Shown here piece by piece: positions 27,475 to 36,644 of a DNA stretch of 64,000 nucleotides. The stretch covers positions 2,852,001-2,916,000 of the forward strand of contig NZ_SHKW01000001.1 in assembly GCF_004217555.1 (NCBI RefSeq), given 5' to 3'. The notes below the pieces were generated by a model. It searched no databases, was not told the DNA's origin, and worked only from the letters and a program-made list of their open reading frames with translations. Numbering within the stretch: position 1 is the stretch's first letter; every line of letters begins with the position of its first letter. This DNA comes from Edaphobacter modestus (GTDB taxonomy: Bacteria > Acidobacteriota > Terriglobia > Terriglobales > Acidobacteriaceae). Both the position numbers and the translations under genes were made by a program.

Positions 27475-28653
27475 TTATTTCTGCGTTACTCTCAGCGCAA
27501 TCCTTCGATTTTTCGCCCTGCCTTCCTCGGTTGTGTTATCGCCCACAGGATGCTGATCGCCATACCCTTCCGCCTCCATTCGGGAGGGATCGATGCCCTT
27601 GCCAGCCAGCGAGTCCATCACACTCTTTGCCCGTGCCTCGGAGAGGGCCTTATTAGCATCCTCATTGCCTGTGTTGTCGGTGTAACCGCCGATCTTCACG
27701 TGCACGTTGGGATAAGCCTTCAGGATTTCGGCGACATTCTTCAACTGCTCTTCGGAAGACGCCTCCAGCGTGGCCTTGCCGGTGTCGAATCGTAGCCGGT
27801 CGAAGTTGAACCAGGTCGTATCATCGACGGGCTTTGAAGAATCCTGGATGAAGGAAAGCAGCCTATTCTCAATCCCGAACTGAGGAATATTCAGCTCTAC
27901 CCCATCCGGCAGCCGGGCCTTGAAAAACTCCCCCAGCGTGGCCATCGCGGAGGATCCGGCATTGGAGGCCGTCTGCATTCCTTCACTCACCGGAGCCCTG
28001 GACCGATTGAAGAACCACAAAGCAGCGAGCAGCACGGCCGCCAGAATCACCACAGGCCAGAGCCAACGGTTCGTCGTTGCCGCCGTCCGGCGGTCAACTG
28101 CAGCAGCGGGTGCGGGGGAGATACCGGAAAAGAGGCCGGACAGACCTGCAGGCATCAATCCCTGTAACTTCGGGGCCTCGCTCTTCAAGCTTGCAGCAAG
28201 ATCGGATGCGGAGACATTGTTGTCACGAACGAAGCGTCCCAGTCCGCCAAGCACCAGTGGGGCGGCCATACTCAAAAGCGTGCCGGCTTTGCTTGCTCCC
28301 ACTCCTGAAAACTGACCGAGGGCATCGGTTATCCCCGTGAGGCGAGAACCGAAGATGGTTGAAATCAGCTTTCCGGACATCTCCGTGAGGGGAGAACCTC
28401 CGGAGAGCGCGGCTGACGGGTTTGCCATCAACGCCGAGATGGAACTGCCCGTGTTCGCCGGATTCGTGATGAGGCCGAAGATCTGGCTAAGGAAGCCAGG
28501 TTCGTCTGCACGCGAGGCAAGGCCGGAGAGCATGGCTGCCGCTCCACCCTGAAGGCCACGCTGAACGGTGTCGGTCGACTCTCCGAGCTGAGTCGAAAGG
28601 GGGCCCGCCATGGGACCAAGAAGTCCCATCACATTCTCAATGAGTGAAGCCAT
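27475..28653 (-). CDS. DUF937-transmembrane-OmpA fusion protein
   Basis: 392 aa from the ATG at 28653, which has AGGAGG 8 bases upstream. The N-terminal half is a DUF937/YidB-like alpha-helical region (MASLIENVMGLLGPMAGPLSTQLG, GTLLSMAAPLVLGGLGRFV). A single membrane helix follows (WLWPVVILAAVLLAALWFF, about 226-244), then an OmpA-like peptidoglycan-binding domain (WFNFDRLRFDTGKATLEASS, KIGGYTDNTGNEDANKALSEARA, EGRAKNRRI). It is likely an inner-membrane protein with a periplasmic cell-wall-binding part; the cytoplasmic role of DUF937 is unknown. Confidence 0.87.
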   Translation of the reverse strand: MASLIENVMGLLGPMAGPLSTQLGESTDTVQRGLQGGAAAMLSGLASRADEPGFLSQIFGLITNPANTGSSISALMANPSAALSGGSPLTEMSGKLISTIFGSRLTGITDALGQFSGVGASKAGTLLSMAAPLVLGGLGRFVRDNNVSASDLAASLKSEAPKLQGLMPAGLSGLFSGISPAPAAAVDRRTAATTNRWLWPVVILAAVLLAALWFFNRSRAPVSEGMQTASNAGSSAMATLGEFFKARLPDGVELNIPQFGIENRLLSFIQDSSKPVDDTTWFNFDRLRFDTGKATLEASSEEQLKNVAEILKAYPNVHVKIGGYTDNTGNEDANKALSEARAKSVMDSLAGKGIDPSRMEAEGYGDQHPVGDNTTEEGRAKNRRIALRVTQK

Positions 28654-28787
28654 AGCTAACTCCTCCTGATCATGCTTTGTCCGTTGCTTCTTTCCGGGCC
28701 CATGGTCAAAATTTTTGGAAGTCAGGATCAACACAGGGGAATGTCGTTCTTCTCTCTCGAGGAGAACCCTATCTCCACTGGTTGATT

Positions 28788-30950
28788 TCAGTCCTCTGCT
28801 TCCTCCCCTGCCGGTCTCCTCGCGGTCGCCACAATCTTCTCCGTGAGCTGCTGGGGTACGGCATCGTAGTGATCCATATCCATCCTGAAGCTGCCGCGTC
28901 CCTGAGTAATCGAGGTCAAGGCTGCTCCATAGTTCAGCATCTCCGCCATCGGAACCTCGGCGCGAACGAGGCTCCCCGAGCCTGCGCTTTCCATGCCCTG
29001 CACGCGCCCTCGACGGCCGTTCAGATCGGCCATCAATGCACCGGCAAACTCGTCCGGCGCCTCGATCTCGACGCGCATGACCGGCTCAAGCAGCGTTGGC
29101 TTCGCCTGCTCCATGCACTTACGAAACGCCAGCCTTGCCGCCAGTTTGAACGACATTTCGCTGGAATCGACCTCGTGATAGCTTCCGTCGATTACCGTTG
29201 CCTTGAAATCCACCACCGGATATCCGGCGAGGAAGCCCCGAGCGGCCGACTCGTGAATTCCCTTTTCCACGGCAGGCACGAACTGCCTTGGAATCGCACC
29301 GCCGTAGATATTGTTTTCGAACACGATTCCACTGCCGCGGGGAAGTGGCTCCATACGAATGCGGCAGTCCCCAAACTGTCCATGCCCGCCGGTCTGCTTC
29401 TTATGCTTGCCTTGCGCCTCGGCGTGGCCTCGAATGGTCTCTCGATACGGCACCTTGGGTGCCTTCAGCGTGACCTCGGTGTGATACCGCTTCTTCAGCT
29501 TCGAGACGGTCGCTTCGATGTGTGTCTGGCCCGATCCGGCAACAAGAAACTCGCCCGTATAGGGATCGCGGTAGAAGCGAACCATGAGATCTTCTTCCAT
29601 CAACCGGTGCAGCGCGGGCGCCAGCTTATCCTCATCGGCCCGCGATTTGGGTTCAATCGCATACGTCATCACGGGTTCTGGCGTAGATACAGGCTCCAGA
29701 AAGATCTCGTGGGCCTTGTCGCCCAGGGTGTCGCCGCTTAGAGTCGAGCGCAGCTTAGGCACGGCGCCAAGGTCGCCGGCATGAAGCTCCTGAATCTCCA
29801 TCGGCTTGCGGCCCTGCATTACGGACAGGTGCATCAGCCGCTCCATCTCGTGCCGGGTGAAGTTCTGCACCGCCGTGTCATTTCTCGCTATCCCGCTCAC
29901 CACCTTGAAGAAGGAGATCCTCCCGGCGAAGGGATCGCTCATGGTTTTGTAGACGTAGAGTGCCAGGGGCTCCTTATCGTCGATCGGGCGCATCACCATC
30001 TCTTCCTGTGTGTAGCCGTTTGCAGCCTTGCCCTCTCCATTTCCGTGCGCGACAACGATCGAGCTCATCGCGCGAGCTGCAATCGGTTCCCGCTCCACGG
30101 CGGTCGGCGCATAGATCTTCAGATAGTCCAGGAGATGATCGGTTCCGACGTTCCTCAATCCGCTTGTATAGAGGACGGGGAAGATCCTATCCTCGCGTAT
30201 GGCCTCGTGCAATGCGGAGATCAGATGTTCTTCCGGGATGGTGCCCTCACGAAAGAACTCTTCCATCAACTCGTCTTTGCCTTCCGCGACTAACTCCACC
30301 AGTTGCTCGTGTGCCAGCCGCGCGTCTGCCTCCAGGGCGTGAGGAATCGCTCCCGGCTCTCCCCTTCCGCTTCCTCCCGGCTCATAGAGGTAAGACTTCA
30401 TCGTCACGAGATCCACGACGCCATGAAAGCCCTTCTCATCCACAATCGGCAGCTCCAACGGGACAACCTGGCGGCCCCACTTTGCCTGCATCGTTTCAAT
30501 CATCTGCTTTCGGCCGAGGCGGCTGTCGGCCTTGGGATGGTCCACCTGGTTCACGACAATCGCGCGAGGCAACGCGACCTCCATCGCGTACCGCCAGACG
30601 CGGTCTGTCATCGTCTCCACGCCGGTGCAGGCATTTACGACGACCAGGGCCGACTCCACGGGCATCATCGCCGCCCGGGCCTCGTGGACGAACATGTGAA
30701 AGCCGGGCGTATCGATCAGGTTCACCTTCACCCCGTTCCATTCAGCGAAGGCCACCGCGTTCGCCATCGTCGTCTGCCGGGCCACTTCTTCGTCGTCATA
30801 GGCCGTAACAGCAGATCCGTCTTCGACGCGTCCCAGCTCCGGAGTCATCTTCGCCGTGTGCAGCATGGCGGCAATCAGCGATGTCTTTCCGCAATGAGCG
30901 TGTCCCACCACCGCGACATTCCGAATTTCTTTTCCCCCATAGACCCTCAT
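28788..30950 (-). CDS. Elongation factor G paralogue (FusA2/EF-G2-like)
   Basis: 720 aa translational GTPase with all EF-G domains. G1 is GHAHCGKTS (16-24), G3 is DTPGF and G4 reads NQVDH rather than the canonical NKxD; the middle carries the domain II region (PLALYVYKTMSDPFAGRISFFKVVSG) and the end the domain IV/V region (QGKHKKQTGGHGQFGDCRIRMEPL, VMRVEIEAPDEFAGALMADLNGRRG). It stands alone, not beside rpsL-rpsG-tuf, and with its divergent G-box it is probably an accessory EF-G rather than the main fusA. Whether it works in translocation, recycling or stress is unknown. Confidence 0.9.
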   Translation of the reverse strand: MRVYGGKEIRNVAVVGHAHCGKTSLIAAMLHTAKMTPELGRVEDGSAVTAYDDEEVARQTTMANAVAFAEWNGVKVNLIDTPGFHMFVHEARAAMMPVESALVVVNACTGVETMTDRVWRYAMEVALPRAIVVNQVDHPKADSRLGRKQMIETMQAKWGRQVVPLELPIVDEKGFHGVVDLVTMKSYLYEPGGSGRGEPGAIPHALEADARLAHEQLVELVAEGKDELMEEFFREGTIPEEHLISALHEAIREDRIFPVLYTSGLRNVGTDHLLDYLKIYAPTAVEREPIAARAMSSIVVAHGNGEGKAANGYTQEEMVMRPIDDKEPLALYVYKTMSDPFAGRISFFKVVSGIARNDTAVQNFTRHEMERLMHLSVMQGRKPMEIQELHAGDLGAVPKLRSTLSGDTLGDKAHEIFLEPVSTPEPVMTYAIEPKSRADEDKLAPALHRLMEEDLMVRFYRDPYTGEFLVAGSGQTHIEATVSKLKKRYHTEVTLKAPKVPYRETIRGHAEAQGKHKKQTGGHGQFGDCRIRMEPLPRGSGIVFENNIYGGAIPRQFVPAVEKGIHESAARGFLAGYPVVDFKATVIDGSYHEVDSSEMSFKLAARLAFRKCMEQAKPTLLEPVMRVEIEAPDEFAGALMADLNGRRGRVQGMESAGSGSLVRAEVPMAEMLNYGAALTSITQGRGSFRMDMDHYDAVPQQLTEKIVATARRPAGEEAED

Positions 30951-31540
30951 GGAAACCCTCCGTACCCATCAACAGCCGTAGGAAGCAGGTGACTTAAATC
31001 GTGCTTTCGTTGATTGGAAGCGAGTATTGATTCTGGAAATGCAGGGATCTCGTCACAGCTGAACCGCGCCGCTGAGATCAGCCATGGAACATTGGCTGAC
31101 GAAGTCGTTCTGCCATCCTTTTTCACCAAGGGGGCACCAGCTTTCGGTCGAAAGTAAGGGGCGAACATCCATGCCGCCATCACTGCGATGTCCCTTCCCG
31201 GGATAAAAATGGCTCTGGCAGAGCACATCGTTTTCATCACACCGGCCCGCTGGCTCACCGGCGAGACACGGATGCTATCACACACGGCAACCGGCGCGTC
31301 AACGGCCTCCACTGAATCACCGGCTGTGCAGGAACACCTCCAGATGGAGAAGACAGGCAACTTAAAATCCCATGAACCTGCTTGCTTTGGACTTTAACGT
31401 CTGGACAGGAAATTCCTGCGAGAGGATGCGTTCATTCGCTGGCTTTCCGGACGCAGGTGTGTCGATTGCCCAGATCGATCTTTAGAGTCAAAGGACTACA
31501 GAAGGGAAGCAGTCAACCAGCCACGAACCGACAGTCTGTT
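30951..31540. other. 590-base gap without a recognisable gene
   Basis: Between the EF-G-like start and the MerR-type gene end. Open frames here have no recognisable domain or good ribosome binding site. I see no tRNA cloverleaf, strong hairpin or repeat. It may hold the promoter of the EF-G-like gene. Confidence 0.5.
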
Positions 31541-32044
31541 CTAAAGCTCCGGCTTTGGGGTGAAGAGCTGTTCCGTCGAGGGGCGCTTGGGAGATGCGGA
31601 GGCGCGAGACGCACGAATGCTCTGCACTCCAGAGCGCTCTGGCGGGCGGGAGAGAAATGCCAGCAGCTCTCGCAGCTCCTTCTGAAGCTTGCGCAGCTGC
31701 CCGGACGAACCGGAGGCTGCTCCCATCTCGATATCCAACGCGAGTTGCGGAGCTTTCTGCCGCTGCTCGGCCTTGAAGACCTGACGGGCGCCGGGGATGG
31801 TATAGCCTTCGTCGTAGAGCAGGGATTTGATCTGCAGGGCGGTCTCAACGTCCCGACGGCGATACAGCCTCTGACCAGTTCCGCCCTTGTGCGGCTTCAA
31901 CTGGGGGAACTCGCTCTCCCAGAAGCGCAGAACATAGGCCGGGACATCGCACAGGCGAGAGACTTCGCCGATGCGAAAGTAAAGCTTGTCCGGAATTTCT
32001 GCGCCACTCGGCGGGTTCCTGCGAATTGGCTGGTGGTGCGCCAT
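31541..32044 (-). CDS. MerR-family transcriptional regulator
   Basis: 167 aa from the ATG at 32044 (GGAG at 7 bases); an in-frame ATG at 32068 (GAGG at 8 bases) is an equal alternative. The winged helix-turn-helix reads KLYFRIGEVSRLCDVPAYVLRFWESEFPQLKP, followed by RLYRRRDVETALQIKSLLYDEGYTIPGARQ. A coiled-coil-like stretch (LRKLQKELRELLAFL) allows dimerisation; there is no cysteine-rich metal-binding C-terminus. This type is common as a stand-alone regulator in Acidobacteriota; the target is unknown. Confidence 0.85.
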   Translation of the reverse strand: MAHHQPIRRNPPSGAEIPDKLYFRIGEVSRLCDVPAYVLRFWESEFPQLKPHKGGTGQRLYRRRDVETALQIKSLLYDEGYTIPGARQVFKAEQRQKAPQLALDIEMGAASGSSGQLRKLQKELRELLAFLSRPPERSGVQSIRASRASASPKRPSTEQLFTPKPEL

Positions 32045-32320
32045 GCCAAGGCTCCAGAGGGCGCCCATTGCCCTTTCCTCAGTATAGGACAGCACGGAAC
32101 GAGGAAAATAGTGCATTTTCTTCTTACGAATCAGGGCGGAGTCTCTGAGCGGGCTGGTTTGTCACTTCCCACCGGGAGTGGTTCGTGATGAAATGGCAGC
32201 GAAAAATCCAACAGAAAAACCCTGCTGCTTAACTCAGGTCCGGTCGAGAGTGGCCGTTCGAGCAGGAATGAACTTCGTGGTGGTCAGCAGCGTATGGTTC
32301 TTGAGAAAGGCAAAGAAGGA

Positions 32321-32935
32321 ATGAGCGCAAAGCGGGCGGTTCTTACAGTGGCGATTCTTACGGTGGCGATGACGTGCGGTTGCCGCATCGCTACGGACGA
32401 GCACGGCGACAACAAGAACGTCAAAGTCGCAACGCCTTTCGGTGGCGTCGAGGTGAAGACCAACGATAGGGACAGCATCACCGGGCTCGGCCTTCCGGTC
32501 TATCCAGGCGCGGAGCTGGTGAAGAAGGACAAAAACAACGGATCGGCTGACGTGAATCTGAGCTTCGGGCGCTTCCAGCTGCGGGTAAAGGCAGCCAGCT
32601 ACAGAACCCCGGATACTCCGGAGAAGGTTGCCGATTTCTACCGCAACGCCATGAAGCGCTACGGCACCGTCATCGAGTGCAATCACGACAAGCCCGTTGG
32701 AACCCCGACCCAGACCGATCAGGGACTGACCTGTTCGGACGGAGACGGAAACGGAAAGCACGCCGAGGCGAATGCCGACGCGAGCGGCAAGAGAGAATTC
32801 AAGGCTGGATCGAAACAGCATCAGCATATTGTGGCCATCGACCCTGAAAACTCAGGAACAAAGTTTGGCCTTGTCGTGCTCGATCTGCCCGGAAATCTGT
32901 CCGTTGGCGGATCCGATCCGGACGAGCGCCAGTAG
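32321..32935 (+). CDS. Putative lipoprotein of unknown function
   Basis: 204 aa from the ATG at 32321, directly behind AGAAGGA. The leader MSAKRAVLTVAILTVAMTCGC ends in a lipobox-like TCGC, so lipid attachment is likely. The mature protein has a region LGLPVYPGAELVKKDKNNG and TPDTPEKVADFYRNAMKRYG, a pattern seen in small acidobacterial lipoproteins of unknown function. The zinc-ribbon membrane gene follows 48 bases later on the same strand. Confidence 0.75.
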   Translation: MSAKRAVLTVAILTVAMTCGCRIATDEHGDNKNVKVATPFGGVEVKTNDRDSITGLGLPVYPGAELVKKDKNNGSADVNLSFGRFQLRVKAASYRTPDTPEKVADFYRNAMKRYGTVIECNHDKPVGTPTQTDQGLTCSDGDGNGKHAEANADASGKREFKAGSKQHQHIVAIDPENSGTKFGLVVLDLPGNLSVGGSDPDERQ

Positions 32936-32983
32936 AGGCCCCAGTTGCTTGCCCCCCGCTTGAGGCTGGGATAGCTTTGACTT

Positions 32984-33646
32984 ATGCAAGAGTTTTGTCA
33001 CCGATGTGACGGCGAACTGGTCTCCGCCGACGGCGCGTCACCGTTTTGCCCGCATTGCGGTGCGCCCCAGATTTACCTATCCGAGACGGCCGAGGCCGAT
33101 TCCGCAGCCGAATCGTCGACCGGGATTCTGCCACCCCCTCCACCTCAGCTGGTGGAATGGCGGACGGCGATTCTGTGCGCGATCCTGGTTGCAGTGATCG
33201 GAGCGGCTCTCAGTGTCCTTTCGACGAAAATTCCCACGTTTTCGTTTGTAAGCTGGCTGTGGACTGTGAGCGCCTCGGTGGTTGCGCTCGGAATCTATCA
33301 ACGACGAAAGCCAGAGGCTCGAATGGACGCCGTCGTCGGGGCACGGATAGGAATCGTTGTTGGACTCACGCTGATCACCTCGATTGGACTCACCATGGCA
33401 ATCGCTGGCCTGGTAGCGCGATTTGGCCTGCACAATATGGCGAACTTCGATACGGAGCTCCTCGCGCAGATCAATAAGGCCGCATCTGCAAATCCACAGC
33501 CCGCCGAGGTGATGCGATACATCTACTCCCCGGAGTTCAAGGCCGGAATGATGCTTGCCGGCTTTTCGATGCTGGCCGGTCTGATTATGCTGATGTCTAC
33601 CGTCGGGGGAGCGATCGGCGGCCTGATGCGGACGAGAAGAAGCTAG
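32984..33646 (+). CDS. Zinc-ribbon membrane protein of unknown function
   Basis: 220 aa. An N-terminal zinc ribbon is formed by C5, C8, C22 and C25 (FCHRCDG ... FCPHCGAP). After a proline-rich linker come about four hydrophobic segments (AILCAILVAVIGAALSVL, FVSWLWTVSASVVALGIY, IGIVVGLTLITSIGLTMAIAGL, GMMLAGFSMLAGLIMLMSTVGGAIGGL). Similar zinc-ribbon/DUF4199-like membrane proteins exist, but I cannot name the family. It precedes the pyr genes by 51 bases and could be co-transcribed with them. Confidence 0.75.
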   Translation: MQEFCHRCDGELVSADGASPFCPHCGAPQIYLSETAEADSAAESSTGILPPPPPQLVEWRTAILCAILVAVIGAALSVLSTKIPTFSFVSWLWTVSASVVALGIYQRRKPEARMDAVVGARIGIVVGLTLITSIGLTMAIAGLVARFGLHNMANFDTELLAQINKAASANPQPAEVMRYIYSPEFKAGMMLAGFSMLAGLIMLMSTVGGAIGGLMRTRRS

Positions 33647-33673
33647 CCAACCGAAGCATCAAATGACGGGTCC

Positions 33674-33692
33674 CTGCTGGTATCATCAGCAG
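33674..33692 (+). promoter_or_regulatory. Small hairpin just before pyrR
   Basis: CTGCTG (33674-33679) pairs with CAGCAG (33687-33692) around GTATCAT. It ends 5 bases before the pyrR ATG, where the ribosome binding site would lie, so it could hinder initiation. A role in PyrR control is speculative. Confidence 0.3.
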
Positions 33693-33697
33693 TGGCT

Positions 33698-34273
33698 ATG
33701 AGTGAAGAAGCGGTAGTTCAGAAACCGAAGATTCGCGAGAAGGGCCGTCTGATGTCGGCCTCTGAGATCGAACGAACCCTGGTGCGGCTGGCGCACGAAA
33801 TCGTCGAAAAGAACAATGGCGGCGAGAATCTTGGGCTGGTAGGGATCAAGCGTCGGGGCGTCCCGATTGCACAACGCCTTGCCGCCATGATCGAAAAGAT
33901 TGAGAAGCACCCCATCGATACAGGCGTGCTCGATATCAGTTTCTATCGCGACGATCTGTCGACGAGCGGCGTGCGGCCTACGGTCGCCCCCGGAACCATT
34001 GGTTTCGATGTAACCGGGCGCGATATCATCCTGATCGACGATGTCCTGTACACCGGCCGAACCATACGCGCCGCGCTCGACGCGCTGTTTGACCACGGCC
34101 GCCCCAAGAGTGTGCAGCTGCTGGCCCTGATCGACCGTGGGCATCGCGAGCTTCCGATCGAGGCCACTTATACCGGCCGTTCCATCCCCACCTCGAGCCG
34201 CGAGATCATCGAAGTGAAACTGAACGAGATCGACGGGCAGGAACAGGTGCTGCTGGTCGAGCGGGTGGACTGA
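33698..34273 (+). CDS. pyrR: PyrR: pyrimidine operon regulator / uracil phosphoribosyltransferase
   Basis: 191 aa from the ATG at 33698 (a GTG two codons earlier is the alternative). The type I PRTase fold is clear, with the PRPP-binding loop ILIDDVLYTGRTIRAALDAL, plus GLVGIKRRGVPIAQRL and FYRDDLS, all typical of PyrR. PyrR family proteins bind pyr mRNA in a UMP-dependent manner and many also make UMP from uracil. It leads pyrB and pyrC (8-base gap, then a 4-base overlap). Confidence 0.95.
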   Translation: MSEEAVVQKPKIREKGRLMSASEIERTLVRLAHEIVEKNNGGENLGLVGIKRRGVPIAQRLAAMIEKIEKHPIDTGVLDISFYRDDLSTSGVRPTVAPGTIGFDVTGRDIILIDDVLYTGRTIRAALDALFDHGRPKSVQLLALIDRGHRELPIEATYTGRSIPTSSREIIEVKLNEIDGQEQVLLVERVD

Positions 34274-34281
34274 TCGACACG

Positions 34282-35286
34282 ATGCAAAAGGCAAGTGAGG
34301 TTGCGGCACGTCGATCCGAATACGCTCCAGGCTCCCTGTTGAGCGTGGCTCACCTGTCGGTGTCAGACGTCTCGAAGATCCTTACAGAGACGGCGCGACT
34401 TGCAACACTGGCCCCGGCAGAGCGCAGCGCTCTGCTGCGAGGCCGTACCGTAGCGCTGCTGTTTTACGAATCCAGCACGCGCACACGAACCTCCTTCGAG
34501 CTGGCCGCCAAATCGCTGGGAGCGACCACGACGCTGGTCAGCGACAAGTCCTCCTCCATTGAAAAAGGCGAGAGCCTGAAGGATACGGGCCTGACCTTGC
34601 GGGCGTTGGGAGCCGAGTGCATCATCCTCCGCCACTCCGCGTCAGGAGCGCCGTTCGTGCTGGTCCGGGAGACGGGTCTGCCGGTCCTCAATGCCGGCGA
34701 CGGCATGCACGAACATCCCTCCCAGGCACTGCTGGATCTGCGGACGATCATGACTCGACTGCATGGAGCGGAGGGTGCCGCCTCCGTTGGCGAGCGTTCG
34801 CTCGATGGCGTGACCGTCGCGATTACCGGAGACATTCTGCACAGCCGCGTGGCCCGCTCCAATGCAATGCTTCTGCCGCGGCTTGGCGCGCGCGTCCTTC
34901 TCTGCGGGCCCACGAAGCTGCTGCCCGAGGTAGCAGCCAGTCTTGGTCCCGGCGTCGAGATTGAGCGCGACTTCAACCGCGCCCTGGCACAGTCTCAGGT
35001 GGTGATGATGCTCCGTATTCAGAGAGAGCGTCTCGCAGGCCTGGAGCTTGACCTGAGCGATTACATTGCGCGCTATCAGCTGACCGGCGAAAAACTCGCG
35101 GCATTGGCTCCCTCCGCCCTGGTGATGCATCCTGGCCCGATGATTCGGGGCATGGAGATTACAGACGAGGTTGCCGACGGGTCGCAATCGACGATCGAAG
35201 AGCAGGTGCGGCATGGTCTCGCCGTCCGCTCGGCGCTTCTGGCCAGGGCCCTCGGCTCAGGCGCCTTCAAAGGGATAACTGTATGA
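34282..35286 (+). CDS. pyrB: Aspartate carbamoyltransferase, catalytic chain
   Basis: 334 aa cytosolic enzyme making carbamoyl-aspartate from carbamoyl phosphate and aspartate, the second step of UMP synthesis. Carbamoyl-phosphate loop STRTRTSFE (65-73), SSIEKGESLKDT, HPSQALLDL, aspartate-site segment MLRIQRER and VMHPGPMIRGMEI are present. The TGA stop overlaps the pyrC ATG (ATGA). No pyrI regulatory chain is encoded here, consistent with the PyrR-type operon. Confidence 0.97.
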   Translation: MQKASEVAARRSEYAPGSLLSVAHLSVSDVSKILTETARLATLAPAERSALLRGRTVALLFYESSTRTRTSFELAAKSLGATTTLVSDKSSSIEKGESLKDTGLTLRALGAECIILRHSASGAPFVLVRETGLPVLNAGDGMHEHPSQALLDLRTIMTRLHGAEGAASVGERSLDGVTVAITGDILHSRVARSNAMLLPRLGARVLLCGPTKLLPEVAASLGPGVEIERDFNRALAQSQVVMMLRIQRERLAGLELDLSDYIARYQLTGEKLAALAPSALVMHPGPMIRGMEITDEVADGSQSTIEEQVRHGLAVRSALLARALGSGAFKGITV

Positions 35287-36587
35287 GCGAGATCCTGATT
35301 CTCAATGGACGTCTGATCGATCCCGCAAACCGTGTGGATGCGCCCCGTGATCTTCTGCTGCGCGATGGCCGTGTTGCCGCCATCGAAACACCAGGAGCAT
35401 TCGGCGGAGTGCAGGCAGCCGAGACCATCGACGCAACCGGCCTGGTCGTGGCGCCGGGTCTGATCGATGTTCATGTCCATCTTCGCGAGCCGGGCCAGAC
35501 CTACAAGGAGACGATCGCGACCGGAACTGCCGCTGCCGCAGCCGGGGGATACACCACGGTCGTCGCGATGCCGAACACGGTGCCGGTGAACGACACCGTC
35601 GCAAAGCTGGAATGGATGCTGGACGCGCAGCGAGGATCGCTCGTCAAGTTGTTCGCGATGCCTGCTGCAACCGTAGGCAGCATGGGAGAAGATCTGACTG
35701 ACTTCGAAGCGCTGCGTGCCGCGGGCGCCGTTGGATTTACCGACGACGGCAAGCCGGTGCTCGAAGATCGCGTCATGCGGGCGGCCCTGGTTGCGGCAGC
35801 GCGGGCGGAGGTTCCTGTCTCGCAGCATGCGGAAGATACACGGCTGACAGGCGGATGCAGCATGAATGCCGGGCCGCTGGCTTTTCGCCTGGGTCTGCGG
35901 GGCATGCCGGTGGAGGCCGAAGCCCGCATCGTCGAGCGGGACATTCAGCTGCTGCGGGAGATTGAACGTACAGAGGGGCTGCGACCGCATCTGCATGTGC
36001 AGCATGTCTCGACCGCCCGTGCTATCGACGCCATTCGCAAAGCCAAGCGAGAGGGCCTGCACGTGACCTGCGAGATTGCGCCGCACCACTTCGCTCTGAA
36101 CGAAGAGGCTGTCGGCGACTACGACACGCACGCCAAGATGAATCCGCCTCTACGAGCGGAGGCGGACAGGGCGAAGATGGTTGAGGCGCTGCTCGATGGA
36201 ACCGCCGACTGCATCGCGACCGATCACGCTCCTCATGCAGCGTTTGAGAAGCGACAGGAGTTTGAGCGCGCGCCGAATGGCATCACCGGACTCGAGACGG
36301 CGCTCGGACTCGCACTGCGTGTGCTGCATCGTGACCACGGCTTGCCGCTGCCGCGAATCTTCGAGCTGATGAGCACATCGCCTGCGGCGATCGCGTCTCT
36401 GGCAGGCCGCGGCGCGCTCGGTGCCGGCCACTTCGCGGACGTCGTTCTCTTCGAGGCGGACGCCGAGTGGACCTTTGATGCAAGCCAGTCGCGGTCGAAG
36501 TCCCGGAACACGCCCTTCGATGGCGCGCCTATGCTCGGCCAGGTGCGATACACCATCTTCGAAGGGCGCATTGTCTATCGAGCCTGA
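35283..36587 (+). CDS. pyrC: Dihydroorotase (class I)
   Basis: 434 aa zinc amidohydrolase closing carbamoyl-aspartate to dihydroorotate. Zinc-binding DVHVHLREPG has H64 and H66; further metal/active-site segments are SQHAEDT, HVQHVSTARAI and CIATDHAPH. It is translationally coupled to pyrB by the ATGA overlap and is the last gene of pyrR-pyrB-pyrC; carA/carB and pyrD are not in the window. Confidence 0.96.
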   Translation: MSEILILNGRLIDPANRVDAPRDLLLRDGRVAAIETPGAFGGVQAAETIDATGLVVAPGLIDVHVHLREPGQTYKETIATGTAAAAAGGYTTVVAMPNTVPVNDTVAKLEWMLDAQRGSLVKLFAMPAATVGSMGEDLTDFEALRAAGAVGFTDDGKPVLEDRVMRAALVAAARAEVPVSQHAEDTRLTGGCSMNAGPLAFRLGLRGMPVEAEARIVERDIQLLREIERTEGLRPHLHVQHVSTARAIDAIRKAKREGLHVTCEIAPHHFALNEEAVGDYDTHAKMNPPLRAEADRAKMVEALLDGTADCIATDHAPHAAFEKRQEFERAPNGITGLETALGLALRVLHRDHGLPLPRIFELMSTSPAAIASLAGRGALGAGHFADVVLFEADAEWTFDASQSRSKSRNTPFDGAPMLGQVRYTIFEGRIVYRA

Positions 36588-36644
36588 GCTGCGAACCCAG
36601 GACGCGAGTCTTTAGAATCTCTGGAATTCCTCAGACCAGAATTC

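Noticed and set aside
30947-31360. 137-aa minus-strand frame in the long gap
   Set aside because: No domain, no good start signal, covers the EF-G start region.
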